This document shows, piece by piece, positions 25,440-33,109 of a DNA stretch of 64,000 bases. The position numbers were made by a program, and so were the translations under genes. This stretch comes from Phenylobacterium sp. (GTDB taxonomy: Bacteria > Pseudomonadota > Alphaproteobacteria > Caulobacterales > Caulobacteraceae). Below the pieces are notes generated by a model. The model saw nothing but the letters and a program-made list of their open reading frames with translations. It searched no databases and was not told the origin of the DNA. Each line of letters begins with the position of its first letter. Position 1 is the first letter of the stretch. Location: the NCBI RefSeq assembly GCF_013822795.1, contig NZ_PNLB01000017.1:1-64000 (forward strand), read 5' to 3'.

Positions 25440-25873
25440 CCGCCCTCCGGCTACCAATCGATCGTTACGGCAAAGGTTGGGGCCATATTTTGATGCTTGT
25501 ACAGCGCCCGGCCGCATTTCGTTCGCGCTGAAAGTCCGCTGCTGGCGCTAGCCAGAGTAGGCAAAGTTCCGTCCAACTGCTGGAGGGCCGGAGGAGCTCG
25601 GACTCGCAATTCTTGAGGTTGGTGCCCCCTCGTGGATACGAACGGACGGTTCTCGGCTGAACCATTCGTCAGCTTCCGCAGCGAGCTCGTTCCGGTCGTC
25701 CACCGTGCCCGCTCTCGGGCGACACCGGACCCTGGGATGAGGGGCGACCTGAAGGCCTCGCGCTCCTGGCAAGGACGCAAGATCGTCCTGTGAAGCGATC
25801 CCAAGCATGACATCCGTGCATGGTCGGTCCGTATCGGCTTCTCAGATCACCTTACACCTGCGATGATGAGGGT
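25440..25873. other. Intergenic stretch without a recognised gene
   Basis: About 430 bases between divergent transcription units. Minus-strand frames are open but have no ribosome site, low protein quality and no recognisable domain. It must contain the promoters of the GIY-YIG gene and of the putative toxin operon. Confidence 0.4.
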
Positions 25874-26047
25874 ATGGACCGGGCGCAACTCAAAGCGATC
25901 GAGCGCATGTTCGAAAAGCGCACGGCGGCGAACACCGCCTCGCCGAAGGCGGCGCGTGACTGGATTCTGCGTGATGGCGTGCATCGCCCGGGCGGATTCC
26001 TGGTCAATGCGAGCGCAAAAGATAGACCTACCAAGCCGGCCAAGTGA
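25874..26047 (+). CDS. Small protein, possible antitoxin
   Basis: A 57-residue basic protein (MDRAQLKAIERMFEKRTAAN, TASPKAARDWILRDGVHRPG) whose stop overlaps the GTG start of the next gene (GTGA). It has the look of the small helical partners encoded just upstream of ART-like toxins. The coupling suggests an antitoxin or chaperone role. The family is not firmly recognised. Confidence 0.55.
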   Translation: MDRAQLKAIERMFEKRTAANTASPKAARDWILRDGVHRPGGFLVNASAKDRPTKPAK

Positions 26048-26661
26048 GCCGCCTTCGACCGTCGTTCGCCCTTGGCTATCATGGTTGCGAACGTGAAATC
26101 GCTGAGAAGGTGCTCGCGGGCGAGGCCTTTGAGGAAAGCACTAAGGACTTCGACTGGCTTGGGCCAGGCGCCTATTTCTGGGAGAGCGATCCTGAGCGCG
26201 CTTTGGATTGGGCTACACAACGTCCGCTCAGCCGCGCTTTCAAGGAGCCCTATGTCATCGGCGCAGTGATCGATTTCGGCAACTGTCTAGATCTGACCAC
26301 GCGCGAAGGCATCGAGGCGCTCAGGCTATCCTACAAAAGCCTCAAGGCTGGCCAGGACCGCGGCAACCTGGCGATGCCGGTCAATACCGACCTCAAGGCC
26401 GATCCCCACGGGGACCGCCTGCTGCGCCGCCTGGACTGCGCCGTGATCATCCATATGCACCAGAATATCGAAGACGAACGCGCTGCGTGGGCGGCGGGTG
26501 AGATCACCGACGCTCCACCCAGCACGATCGACACAGTCCGCGGAATGTTCCCGGAGGGCGGGGAAGCATTTCCTGGTGCGGGCTTCCTTGCCAAGACCCA
26601 CACCCAGATCGCCGTCCGAAACCCGGACTGCATCAAGGGCGTGTTCCGGCTGAGATCCTGA
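26044..26661 (+). CDS. Putative PARP/ART-fold protein, possible toxin
   Basis: A 205-residue protein with a GTG start. The motifs LGYHGCEREIAEKVLAGE (H13) and DFDWLGPGAYFWESDPERALDWA (Y44) follow the PARP-like pattern of a Y-H-G strand, a short alpha segment, and G-x-Y-F before a helix; PARPs use this His-Tyr pair to bind NAD. A conserved VIGAVIDFGNCLDL strand follows. A third catalytic residue is not obvious; E143 in NIEDERAAW is a candidate. Paired with a small upstream protein, it resembles a toxin-antitoxin module acting by ADP-ribosylation. This is inference from fold motifs. Confidence 0.55.
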   Translation: MSRLRPSFALGYHGCEREIAEKVLAGEAFEESTKDFDWLGPGAYFWESDPERALDWATQRPLSRAFKEPYVIGAVIDFGNCLDLTTREGIEALRLSYKSLKAGQDRGNLAMPVNTDLKADPHGDRLLRRLDCAVIIHMHQNIEDERAAWAAGEITDAPPSTIDTVRGMFPEGGEAFPGAGFLAKTHTQIAVRNPDCIKGVFRLRS

Positions 26662-26671
26662 GGCGGCCACA

Positions 26672-27199
26672 ATGCGCACCCAGAACGACAATCCTGCCTT
26701 CCAAGCCTATCGACACCTACTCCCTGCGAGCGGGCGTTATCCAGCGAAGTGGGTCGACATCTTCAGTAATACCAACGACGAGATGCGGTACTGCGACGTT
26801 GAGGTGGTGTTCATCCCTCGTGACGCTGACATTGAGTTCGATCTACAGTTCTGGGATGCGTTCGCTGACTACAACGATCGATGGATCGGGGACCTTGGCA
26901 ATTCAGTCGCCGGATGGATGGAGCCGCACGGTCTGAACCCCGCAAAGGTCTTTGGCCTGATGCTCTACAATGGCTTCGTGGACCAGAATGAGCTGGATAT
27001 GGCCTTGTCCGAGTTCTCGCATATCGAAGAATGCGGATGGGCGCGGGAGATGGTCGACGGATTGCTGGCAGAGCCCCTGCATGGCGGTGCCCACGACCCA
27101 AAAGTCACCATGGCAGCGCTAGAAAAGCTCGTAGATGAAGGTCATGGCCAGTGGGCGCGGGACATGCTGGTGATGATGCGCGACGAGGCCGAGTTGTAG
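26672..27199 (+). CDS. Hypothetical protein downstream of the ART-like gene
   Basis: A 175-residue acidic, Trp- and Asp-rich soluble protein (YPAKWVDIFSNTNDEMRYCD; FWDAFADYNDRWIGDLGN). It starts 10 bases after the ART-like gene and is probably cotranscribed, making a three-gene unit. No family recognised. The C-terminal region (MAALEKLVDEGHGQWARDML) is helical. Confidence 0.55.
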   Translation: MRTQNDNPAFQAYRHLLPASGRYPAKWVDIFSNTNDEMRYCDVEVVFIPRDADIEFDLQFWDAFADYNDRWIGDLGNSVAGWMEPHGLNPAKVFGLMLYNGFVDQNELDMALSEFSHIEECGWAREMVDGLLAEPLHGGAHDPKVTMAALEKLVDEGHGQWARDMLVMMRDEAEL

Positions 27200-27671
27200 C
27201 GCTAGGCGATGGATGTGCTCTTACATGAGGCACCCGGGAGGCACTGCCGGCCTCTACTTTGGTGGCGGCAATCCGCTCGCGCATCATCCCTAGATTCCCC
27301 TGCCGGCACCCGGCGGACGAACACGGGCCGGCGAACTTCGCTTGGCCGATGTGCGCCTGGGGCGAGACACCCTTCAGGACGAACCAGTGCACCGCTATTG
27401 GCGCGCGTGGGATCGACAGCGGATTCGCGACAGTCGCGACGTTGACCTTGCAGTACGCCATCGCGAGATCGGCGGCGTCTCAGAAGAAAGTCTGGCGCTT
27501 AATCCGCCTGATCAACCGAACCGTCCGTAAGACGGCCATAATGCGGCAGTGGGCTCGGATCCACCGCGTCCTATTCCGCGAGATGCCCGGGTTCTGGGTC
27601 CCGAAACCGAACTGGACTGGCCAGTTATCTCCATCAACGCTAAAGCGGAAAGCGTCTGCGGGGAGCCCAGA
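27200..27671. other. Intergenic stretch without a recognised gene
   Basis: About 470 bases. Frames are open on both strands (plus 27259-27690, minus 27105-27461), but neither has a ribosome site or recognisable sequence and they overlap good genes. It probably contains the cold-shock gene promoter and 5' leader, which in this family is often long. Confidence 0.35.
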
Positions 27672-28187
27672 ATGTCGGAAGGCGTCGTGAAGTTCTTCAA
27701 CCAAGCCAAGGGCTTTGGGTTCATATCCAGGAGTGACGGTGGGGGTGATATTTTCGTCCACGTCTCGGCTCTGCACGACAACGGCCTGGATGACCTAGGC
27801 GAGAATGACGAAGTGTCCTTCGAGATCGAGCGTGACCGGCGGTCGGGTAAGGAGACCGCGGTTTCGCTGAGATTATTGGCGCGGGGTGTCCCTTCGCGGG
27901 GAGGCGCGCGCCAGCCGGCACGAACGGCACCTGGCCGCGGCAGAGGCGTGGAGTCGAGCGGCCGCGCCTCCGCCGGCTCGGGCGACGGCGTCGTGAAGTG
28001 GTTCAATCCGACAAAAGGGTTTGGCTTCATTCAGCCGAACGACGGTGGCGCCGACATCTTTGTTCATATCTCGGCCGTTGAGCGAGCGGGCCTTGGGACG
28101 TTGAACGACGGACAGGCCGTCGCCTACGACCTGGAAGAGGACCGCCGGTCGGGCAAGCTCGCAGCGACAAACCTCCGCTTCGAGTAG
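27672..28187 (+). CDS. Double cold-shock domain protein
   Basis: A 171-residue protein with two cold-shock domains. The first (about 3-68) has RNP1 KGFGFI and RNP2 DIFVHVS; the second (about 104-170) has KGFGFIQ and DIFVHIS. The linker (about 70-103) is rich in Arg, Gly and Ala. Caulobacteraceae use double-CSD proteins of this kind as RNA chaperones in cold or stationary phase. The ATG at 27672 begins the first CSD directly, so upstream in-frame codons are ignored. It lies on the island 67 bases before the spare tRNA gene. Confidence 0.88.
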   Translation: MSEGVVKFFNQAKGFGFISRSDGGGDIFVHVSALHDNGLDDLGENDEVSFEIERDRRSGKETAVSLRLLARGVPSRGGARQPARTAPGRGRGVESSGRASAGSGDGVVKWFNPTKGFGFIQPNDGGADIFVHISAVERAGLGTLNDGQAVAYDLEEDRRSGKLAATNLRFE

Positions 28188-28254
28188 CTGCTAACGCCCA
28201 CTGGTATTCGGTCTTTGGCCTTGATAAACGATGGCCCCCTTCGGGCACACGCAT

Positions 28255-28339
28255 GCGGGCGTGGTGAAACTGGTAGACGCGCTGGACTCAAAATCCAGTT
28301 CCGAAAGGAGTGTCGGTTCGAGCCCGACCGCCCGCACCA
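28255..28339 (+). tRNA. tRNA-Leu (anticodon CAA), island-borne
   Basis: A complete 85-base class II tRNA with encoded CCA. The acceptor is GCGGGCG with CGCCCGC, the anticodon arm is CTGGA-CTCAAAA-TCCAG giving anticodon CAA (Leu, reads UUG), followed by a variable arm (TTCCGAAAGGAGT) and a T arm (GTCGGTTCGAGCCCGAC). It equals the split chromosomal tRNA except at the pair 28:42, which is U-A here and C-G there. TTGATAAACG at 28221-28230 upstream is shared with the split gene and is likely promoter. It presumably restores the function lost when the island split the host gene. Confidence 0.95.
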
Positions 28340-28627
28340 CTCTCTATAGACGAAATATATTCGTCGCGCCCGCCATGGGCGTGCTGGCGCGCACGCGCCA
28401 CCTGTGAGAAGTTGAATCCGGAATCGACGGCTCGATACCGGCGATCCCCGCGCAAGGCGTGTTGAGGCACTGATCTCCCGCTTGTCGGGCGGCCCGCGAA
28501 ATACAAGACCACAACCGCCGATCCTGCAGGTCGGCCGTGGGAATACGTGGGGCGTGCTCACTGCTTCGCACGTATCGAACCGCCCGGCTTGCGGGCGGCC
28601 TCGCGCGGCCAGAAGCAGGGAAGGAAA

Positions 28628-29218
28628 ATGGACCCCAACCAACGTCGGGGGCTCACTGCGCCTCGTCGCCTGAGCTCGTCGAGCGCTGCTGAGACGCCCC
28701 GCAGCGTGAACAAGTCTATCGGCCCCAAGGATGGGGGCCTTGCCGGCCTCTTTCGTTCATACGGATCCTGGTTGAGGAGGGCACTTCGGAAGCGCTACGG
28801 CCAGGGGGCGGAAGATCTCGTGCAAGAAGCCTTCCTTCGAGCCGCGCGGTACGGGGAAGGCGACGCGGTCATCCGCCATCCCAAGGCTTTGCTTATGCGC
28901 ATCGCGAGAAACGTCGCTGCTGATCAAGCAGATAGCAGTGCTGAGGCCGTGGCTCGAGCCTCGGTCGTGGTCGAGTTGGCGGACTACATGCGGGAGATCG
29001 CTCAGTCCGCCGAGCAAGTCGAGGCGCTGCTCCTCAAGCAGCTCATACTTCAGATGCCGGTCACGTATCGCGACGTGTTCATCCTCAGCCGATTCAGGGG
29101 CATGAGCTATTCAATGATCTCGGAGGAATTGGGTATTCCCATCAAGACGGTGGAGTGGCGGATGTCGAAGGCATTGGCCTATTGCACTGAGGCGCTGTCG
29201 GACCCCGGCGGGGACTAG
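28628..29218 (+). CDS. ECF-type (FecI-like) RNA polymerase sigma factor
   Basis: A 196-residue sigma factor from the ATG at 28628 (GAAGGAAA ribosome site). The sigma2 region covers about 38-100 (LFRSYGSWLRRALRKRYGQG, AEDLVQEAFLRAARY, HPKALLMRIARNVAAD) and sigma4 covers about 128-186 (LPVTYRDVFIL-type helix, then YSMISEELGIPIKTVEWRMSKAL). It lacks the 1.1 region of primary sigma factors. No anti-sigma or receptor gene is next to it, so its signal is unknown; it may drive island genes. A damaged copy of its last 20 codons and downstream DNA lies at 32367-32546. Confidence 0.82.
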   Translation: MDPNQRRGLTAPRRLSSSSAAETPRSVNKSIGPKDGGLAGLFRSYGSWLRRALRKRYGQGAEDLVQEAFLRAARYGEGDAVIRHPKALLMRIARNVAADQADSSAEAVARASVVVELADYMREIAQSAEQVEALLLKQLILQMPVTYRDVFILSRFRGMSYSMISEELGIPIKTVEWRMSKALAYCTEALSDPGGD

Positions 29219-29323
29219 CAGTCCCTCGACAGGAGGCCTGGCTTGGACGAGCCGCCCGATCACTCGCGTCACTCGAAGGTCGCCCGAGCGCTGGGTCTGC
29301 CCTTCACTGGGACCGCTCAACGG
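29152..29323 (+). repeat. Direct repeat copy 1: sigma-gene 3' end and flank
   Basis: About 172 bases from the sigma4 coding end past the stop codon. A near copy lies at 32367-32546, with small indels near the middle and near the 3' end and scattered substitutions (shared text includes GCATTGGCCTATTGCAC and CGCCCGATCACTCGCGTCAC). The two copies bracket the Septu-like pair, pointing to insertion of that module with duplication of the target, or to recombination with a related island. Confidence 0.85.
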
Positions 29324-29467
29324 TCTCGCCCCTAAGCGGACGTTGGCGCAAGTTAAAGCGCGTGAGCCACATTCGCGCCAAGCGAGTGCTTGCGACCAAT
29401 GCGCGGCTACCGTAGAGCGTGAACAGGCGGCGCACCACCACGGGCGCCTAGCTGTGAGGACGCCCGT

Positions 29468-31147
29468 ATGCCTGCGAGCAAACCCGAGGAGTACCGGGTT
29501 CATTTCGCGCGAGCTGAACAGTTGGGCGATTTCTTGCCCGGCGATATCGTAATTTCTCCCAGTCGTGACCGCTGGAACGACTTTGGATTTAGAATTCACG
29601 TCGATATTGTTGTCCACGCTCGTCAGAGCATAGGTATCTCGTCAGTCCATTTGGATGGGTATCTAGGGTTTATCTATCCCGACAGCGACGCGAACGATTC
29701 CATCCCCGATGCCGATACGCGCCTCATTGCTCGCGTTCTTGACGCATTTCCGGACCCATCTGCGCCGGCGGACCAATTTCCTCAGTTTTTCACCATGCTC
29801 CCCGATATGGCCGCGTATCGCACGCTGGTCGGCGAGTTGGGGCCTGAGGAGGCTGCTGCCGTCTTGGTGGCCATGCATGATATGGTTGAGGCTGAGTACG
29901 CGACCATCAGTCGGCCGTGGTCTGAGGCTGAACATCTGCAGACCTTCCAGCGTGGGTTCCTGCGCTCAAACGAGGCATACTTTGCGCTGAAGAACGCTGG
30001 TCCTCTTCTCCAGGGCCTTGAGTTCGAACCCATAGGCCGAATTTCAGACGCCCTACGGATAGAATTCCAGCTCGATGGACGGCCGAACCCACACGCGATC
30101 GAATTTCGCTTCGATATTCACGAACCTGTTTTGCCGAAGCGTTTCGCGGTGTTGATCGGGGTCAATGGCGTGGGCAAGAGCCAGACCCTAGGCCGCATCG
30201 CCGCCGCCGCCCTGCGCCGTGGCAGCGGGACTCTTACCGACGGGGTCGGCATGCGCCCCCAATTCAATCGACTCCTGGCTTTCTCCTCAACGGCAGCAAC
30301 GCTTTCGACCTTTCCTACGGATCGCGGACGGCGGCCCAGGGTGTGGTATCGGCGCTTTTCACTCAACGACGCGCGCACCGGGCGCCGGGGCCAGAGCACC
30401 GCAGACCTCATCGTCCAGCTCGCACGATCGGACGATCGGATCGGAATGACCGCTCGCTTGGAGCTCTTCCTGACTGCAATAACGGCGGTCGCAAGTCCCC
30501 ACGAGTTGGCCTTGCTGCCCCGCCGACGATCCGACGAAATCGTCCATCTGGATCAGCTGAAACGTGGCGGCGAGCAAGATCGGCTGGATCGATATGCATC
30601 GATCGACACACGACTGGATCCTGTTCGAGCGACGGGAAAGAGGACCTATCGATTGAGCAGCGGCGAGCAAGCTTTTATTCGGTTTGCGGCGCTAGCTAGT
30701 CTCTATATCGAAAACAGTTCACTGCTTCTTCTCGATGAGCCCGAGACACACCTACACCCAACCTTCATTAGCCGTTTTGTCGCCTTGCTTGACAGCCTGC
30801 TGGCGCAGACCGGATCGGCCGCGATCATAGCGACGCACTCAGTCTACTTCGCTCGAGAGGCGTTCGAGGATCAGGTGCTGGTGCTGCGCTCAGATGAAGA
30901 GGGAAGGATTTCCGTCGAGACGCCAGCGCTCAACACCTTCGGTGCCGATGTCGGTGCGATCTCTTACTTCGTTTTCGGCGAGGACGAGCCGTCGCGGCTG
31001 GCTCGCGCGGTCGAAGCGCGCATCGCTAACGCTGCGGGCTCGTGGGACGAGGTATTCGCACAGTATCGCGACCAACTTTCGCTGGAGATGCTCGGCGAAA
31101 TTCGTGTCGCCATTGAAGAGCGCGACAGTGCGAAGCATTCAACGTGA
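29468..31147 (+). CDS. Septu-like AAA ATPase (PtuA-like)
   Basis: A 559-residue SMC/ABC-type ATPase. It has Walker A GVNGVGKS (231-238), a signature-like SSGEQ (397-401), Walker B LLLLDEPETHLHP (419-431) and a switch His in ATHS (455-458). The first 200 residues are a family-specific domain with no recognised motif. It starts at the ATG at 29468 behind GAGGA, and its stop overlaps the start of an HNH nuclease gene (GTGA). An ATPase coupled to an HNH nuclease is the pattern of the Septu anti-phage system. PtuA is known to form a complex that controls PtuB; that role is inferred for this gene. Confidence 0.72.
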   Translation: MPASKPEEYRVHFARAEQLGDFLPGDIVISPSRDRWNDFGFRIHVDIVVHARQSIGISSVHLDGYLGFIYPDSDANDSIPDADTRLIARVLDAFPDPSAPADQFPQFFTMLPDMAAYRTLVGELGPEEAAAVLVAMHDMVEAEYATISRPWSEAEHLQTFQRGFLRSNEAYFALKNAGPLLQGLEFEPIGRISDALRIEFQLDGRPNPHAIEFRFDIHEPVLPKRFAVLIGVNGVGKSQTLGRIAAAALRRGSGTLTDGVGMRPQFNRLLAFSSTAATLSTFPTDRGRRPRVWYRRFSLNDARTGRRGQSTADLIVQLARSDDRIGMTARLELFLTAITAVASPHELALLPRRRSDEIVHLDQLKRGGEQDRLDRYASIDTRLDPVRATGKRTYRLSSGEQAFIRFAALASLYIENSSLLLLDEPETHLHPTFISRFVALLDSLLAQTGSAAIIATHSVYFAREAFEDQVLVLRSDEEGRISVETPALNTFGADVGAISYFVFGEDEPSRLARAVEARIANAAGSWDEVFAQYRDQLSLEMLGEIRVAIEERDSAKHST

Positions 31148-32016
31148 ACCGGCTCGATCCGCCGATCACCTTCGACGACGCCGCGGCACTGGACACACTG
31201 GCTTCGAACGTCCGCTTGGGCAGCTACCCGGCCCTCGCGGCGCATCTCATCGCGATTAAGGCAGGCTATAGCCAGTATGTGGGTGTGCACGGCAACGTCC
31301 TAACGATTACACCCGTCGTTCTCCCCAAGGCGCTCGGCAAGAGCTTGATCAGCCACTATGCCAGCCCGCCCCAGGACCTCACGAACATCGGCGAACTACG
31401 CGAAGAAAGCGCGGTGGGCACATGTCCGATGTGCGGCTCTCTCCACACATGGTCGCTCGACCATGTCCTGCCGAAGGAAACGCATCCAGCGTTTGCGATC
31501 TTCACGCCAAATTTGGTGCCTGCATGCCATTGCAACACCAAACGAGGCACGGCTTTAGTTGGGCCCAATCCTGGTGAGCGGATTCTCCATCCCTATTTCG
31601 ACGATGTTCTGGCAGAGCGAAACCTCGCTGCCCGCTTCGATGATCTTGGACGGGCACCGCGGATAACCATACGCGTTCTGCGGCACCACACCGACCCCGC
31701 GTACCCAGCTGTATCCTTCCATCTAGAAAAGGTCGTTCTGCCCGCAGGCGCCCGACGCTATATGATCAAGCGTTGGGCGCGGCTCGTACGACAACCCAGC
31801 GCCATCGCTGCGAACCTCAGCCGCCGACCCCAGACGCTTGGGGAACTTACTGATACCTTAGAGCGGGAACGCGACCGTGCTGACGATTCGCGCGAGAGCA
31901 AGAACAACTGGGACTCGCTGTTTCTAACGGGACTGCTCGATGCGCATGTGATCGGATGGCTGTTCGATCGGCTTGTCGACCCCCTCCGCAATGACGACGC
32001 GCCGCTGCGAATTTGA
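31144..32016 (+). CDS. Septu-like HNH endonuclease (PtuB-like)
   Basis: A 290-residue nuclease with a GTG start coupled to the ATPase gene. The zinc-finger HNH core is CPMC (94-97), LDHVLPK (105-111, catalytic H107), N123 and CHCN (128-131). The C-terminal 150 residues are charged and family-specific. In Septu, PtuB is the effector that cuts DNA when phage infection relieves inhibition by PtuA. The length is within the range known for such HNH partners. No third component (for example a retron reverse transcriptase) is next to the pair. Confidence 0.72.
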   Translation: MNRLDPPITFDDAAALDTLASNVRLGSYPALAAHLIAIKAGYSQYVGVHGNVLTITPVVLPKALGKSLISHYASPPQDLTNIGELREESAVGTCPMCGSLHTWSLDHVLPKETHPAFAIFTPNLVPACHCNTKRGTALVGPNPGERILHPYFDDVLAERNLAARFDDLGRAPRITIRVLRHHTDPAYPAVSFHLEKVVLPAGARRYMIKRWARLVRQPSAIAANLSRRPQTLGELTDTLERERDRADDSRESKNNWDSLFLTGLLDAHVIGWLFDRLVDPLRNDDAPLRI

Positions 32017-32149
32017 TTGGAATCCGCCGGATGGGTGCGTGCTGTCCTCGCGTCAGCGGCCGCTGGCCTGGGCTCGCCAGCGCCGAGCCGGCCACCAGGA
32101 TCGGTAGGTGGCTGTGAAACGGACGTCTCTGTCGGCAGAGCCGTTGGGA

Positions 32150-32290
32150 CTACGGAGGGGCAGCCCCAATCAACTCCGCCAGCCTGGCTTCACAGGCTTC
32201 TTGGGCTAGGCGCGAATGCCGCGCCTCGACGTACGCACGGCGTAGCAGCTCAAAGGATCGTTGCTCGAGCCGCGTTTCGGAACTGACCGG
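32150..32290 (-). pseudogene. Remnant of a HEPN-domain C-terminus
   Basis: The minus strand encodes RLEQRSFELLRRAYVEARHS then AQEACEARLAELIGAA, matching the C-terminus of the nucleotidyltransferase-HEPN protein at 35300-36217 (RFEQRSFELLRRAYVEARYS and RQACEAKLADLREAAEK) with about 25 residues deleted between. No start, nucleotidyltransferase domain or HEPN catalytic part is present. It is a fragment left by duplication and decay, next to the second sigma-end repeat. Confidence 0.75.
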
Positions 32291-32366
32291 AAGGTGCTCC
32301 CTCCAAAAGCGGGTAGCTCGCTTGTGGCCGCAGAGCAGAAGAAGTTCGAGCCCCTTCACCCACCGT

Positions 32367-32546
32367 GGTGTGGCGGATGTCCAAGGCATTGGCCTATTGC
32401 ACCGGGGCGCTGTCGGACCCGGCGGGGACCAAAAGTCTGTCGACAGGAGACCTGGCTTGGACGAGCCGCCCGATCACTCGCGTCACCCGAAGGTCGCCCG
32501 AGCGCTCGGTCTGCCCTCGAAGGACTTCACTGGGACCGCTCAACGG
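32367..32546 (+). repeat. Direct repeat copy 2: degenerate sigma-gene 3' end and flank
   Basis: The second copy of the repeat at 29152-29323. The reading frame of the sigma4 end is kept for some codons (WRMSKALAYCTGALSDPAGT), but the stop codon is lost and no upstream sigma sequence is present, so it is non-functional. It is bordered on the left by the HEPN remnant and on the right by DNA leading to a DUF736 fragment. Confidence 0.85.
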
Positions 32547-32752
32547 CCGGACCGCTGCCCGCTGTCCAGCATCAACAGCCGCCCCAACTTCTTTCCCCTG
32601 CGCGTATGCGCATTCCTCGCGAGGCAAAGAAGCCGTCGCCTGGCTGTCCTCCGCTGATCGCTCCGGCCCTTCGGGTGAGGCAGTCCACCGCCCCCGACTT
32701 TCGGTCGCCATCGAGGCCGCGATCGGCGCGGCCCATCGAGCGGACAAGTCTC

Positions 32753-32857
32753 ATGGCCACCTTCGGAAAATTCCAAGAGCAAGCTGACGGCTCGTACACG
32801 GGTCCGATCACCACACTCACCGCCTATTCTCGGAATCACTGCGGCTCCAGTCACTAG
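32753..32857 (+). pseudogene. N-terminal fragment of a DUF736 gene
   Basis: The frame MATFGKFQEQADGSYTGPIT matches the start of DUF736 proteins, which are about 100 residues and common beside conjugation genes on alphaproteobacterial plasmids and ICEs. Here it departs from the family after about 22 residues and stops at 34. It marks decay of a former conjugative-element backbone. Confidence 0.65.
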
Positions 32858-33109
32858 CTCAGTTGGAGGAGACTGATCGGCGGTCCAACTCGGCGTCCTG
32901 CGCCAGGAGTGGTCAATCCGCTAGCGCCAAAGACTCGACATTCACTCAGGGCATCGGGTGCGAGGTCCGCCTTACTGCCGTGTGGTTGAATGTGCGTACC
33001 GACGAGTGCCACTCGATGAGCGAGCGACAGCGCCATGTCACTCCCCCGCGAGCGTTCTCGCATCAGGCGAAGAACCGCCAAGAAGCTGTGAACGCTCGCT
33101 AGGAAGGTT
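32858..33109. other. Short gap without a recognised gene
   Basis: About 250 bases between the DUF736 fragment and the 3' end of the OLD gene. No coding frame with supporting signals is seen. Confidence 0.4.

Noticed and set aside
27105..27461. A 118-codon minus-strand frame
   Set aside because: It overlaps the 3' end of a well-supported plus-strand gene, has no ribosome site and no recognisable features.
28255..28339. The complete tRNA as a junction between two tandem islands
   Set aside because: A tandem junction should show the core with island arms on both sides. Here the whole tRNA is intact, its core differs from the att core, and neither TTACACA nor TTGTCGA arm motifs lie next to it.
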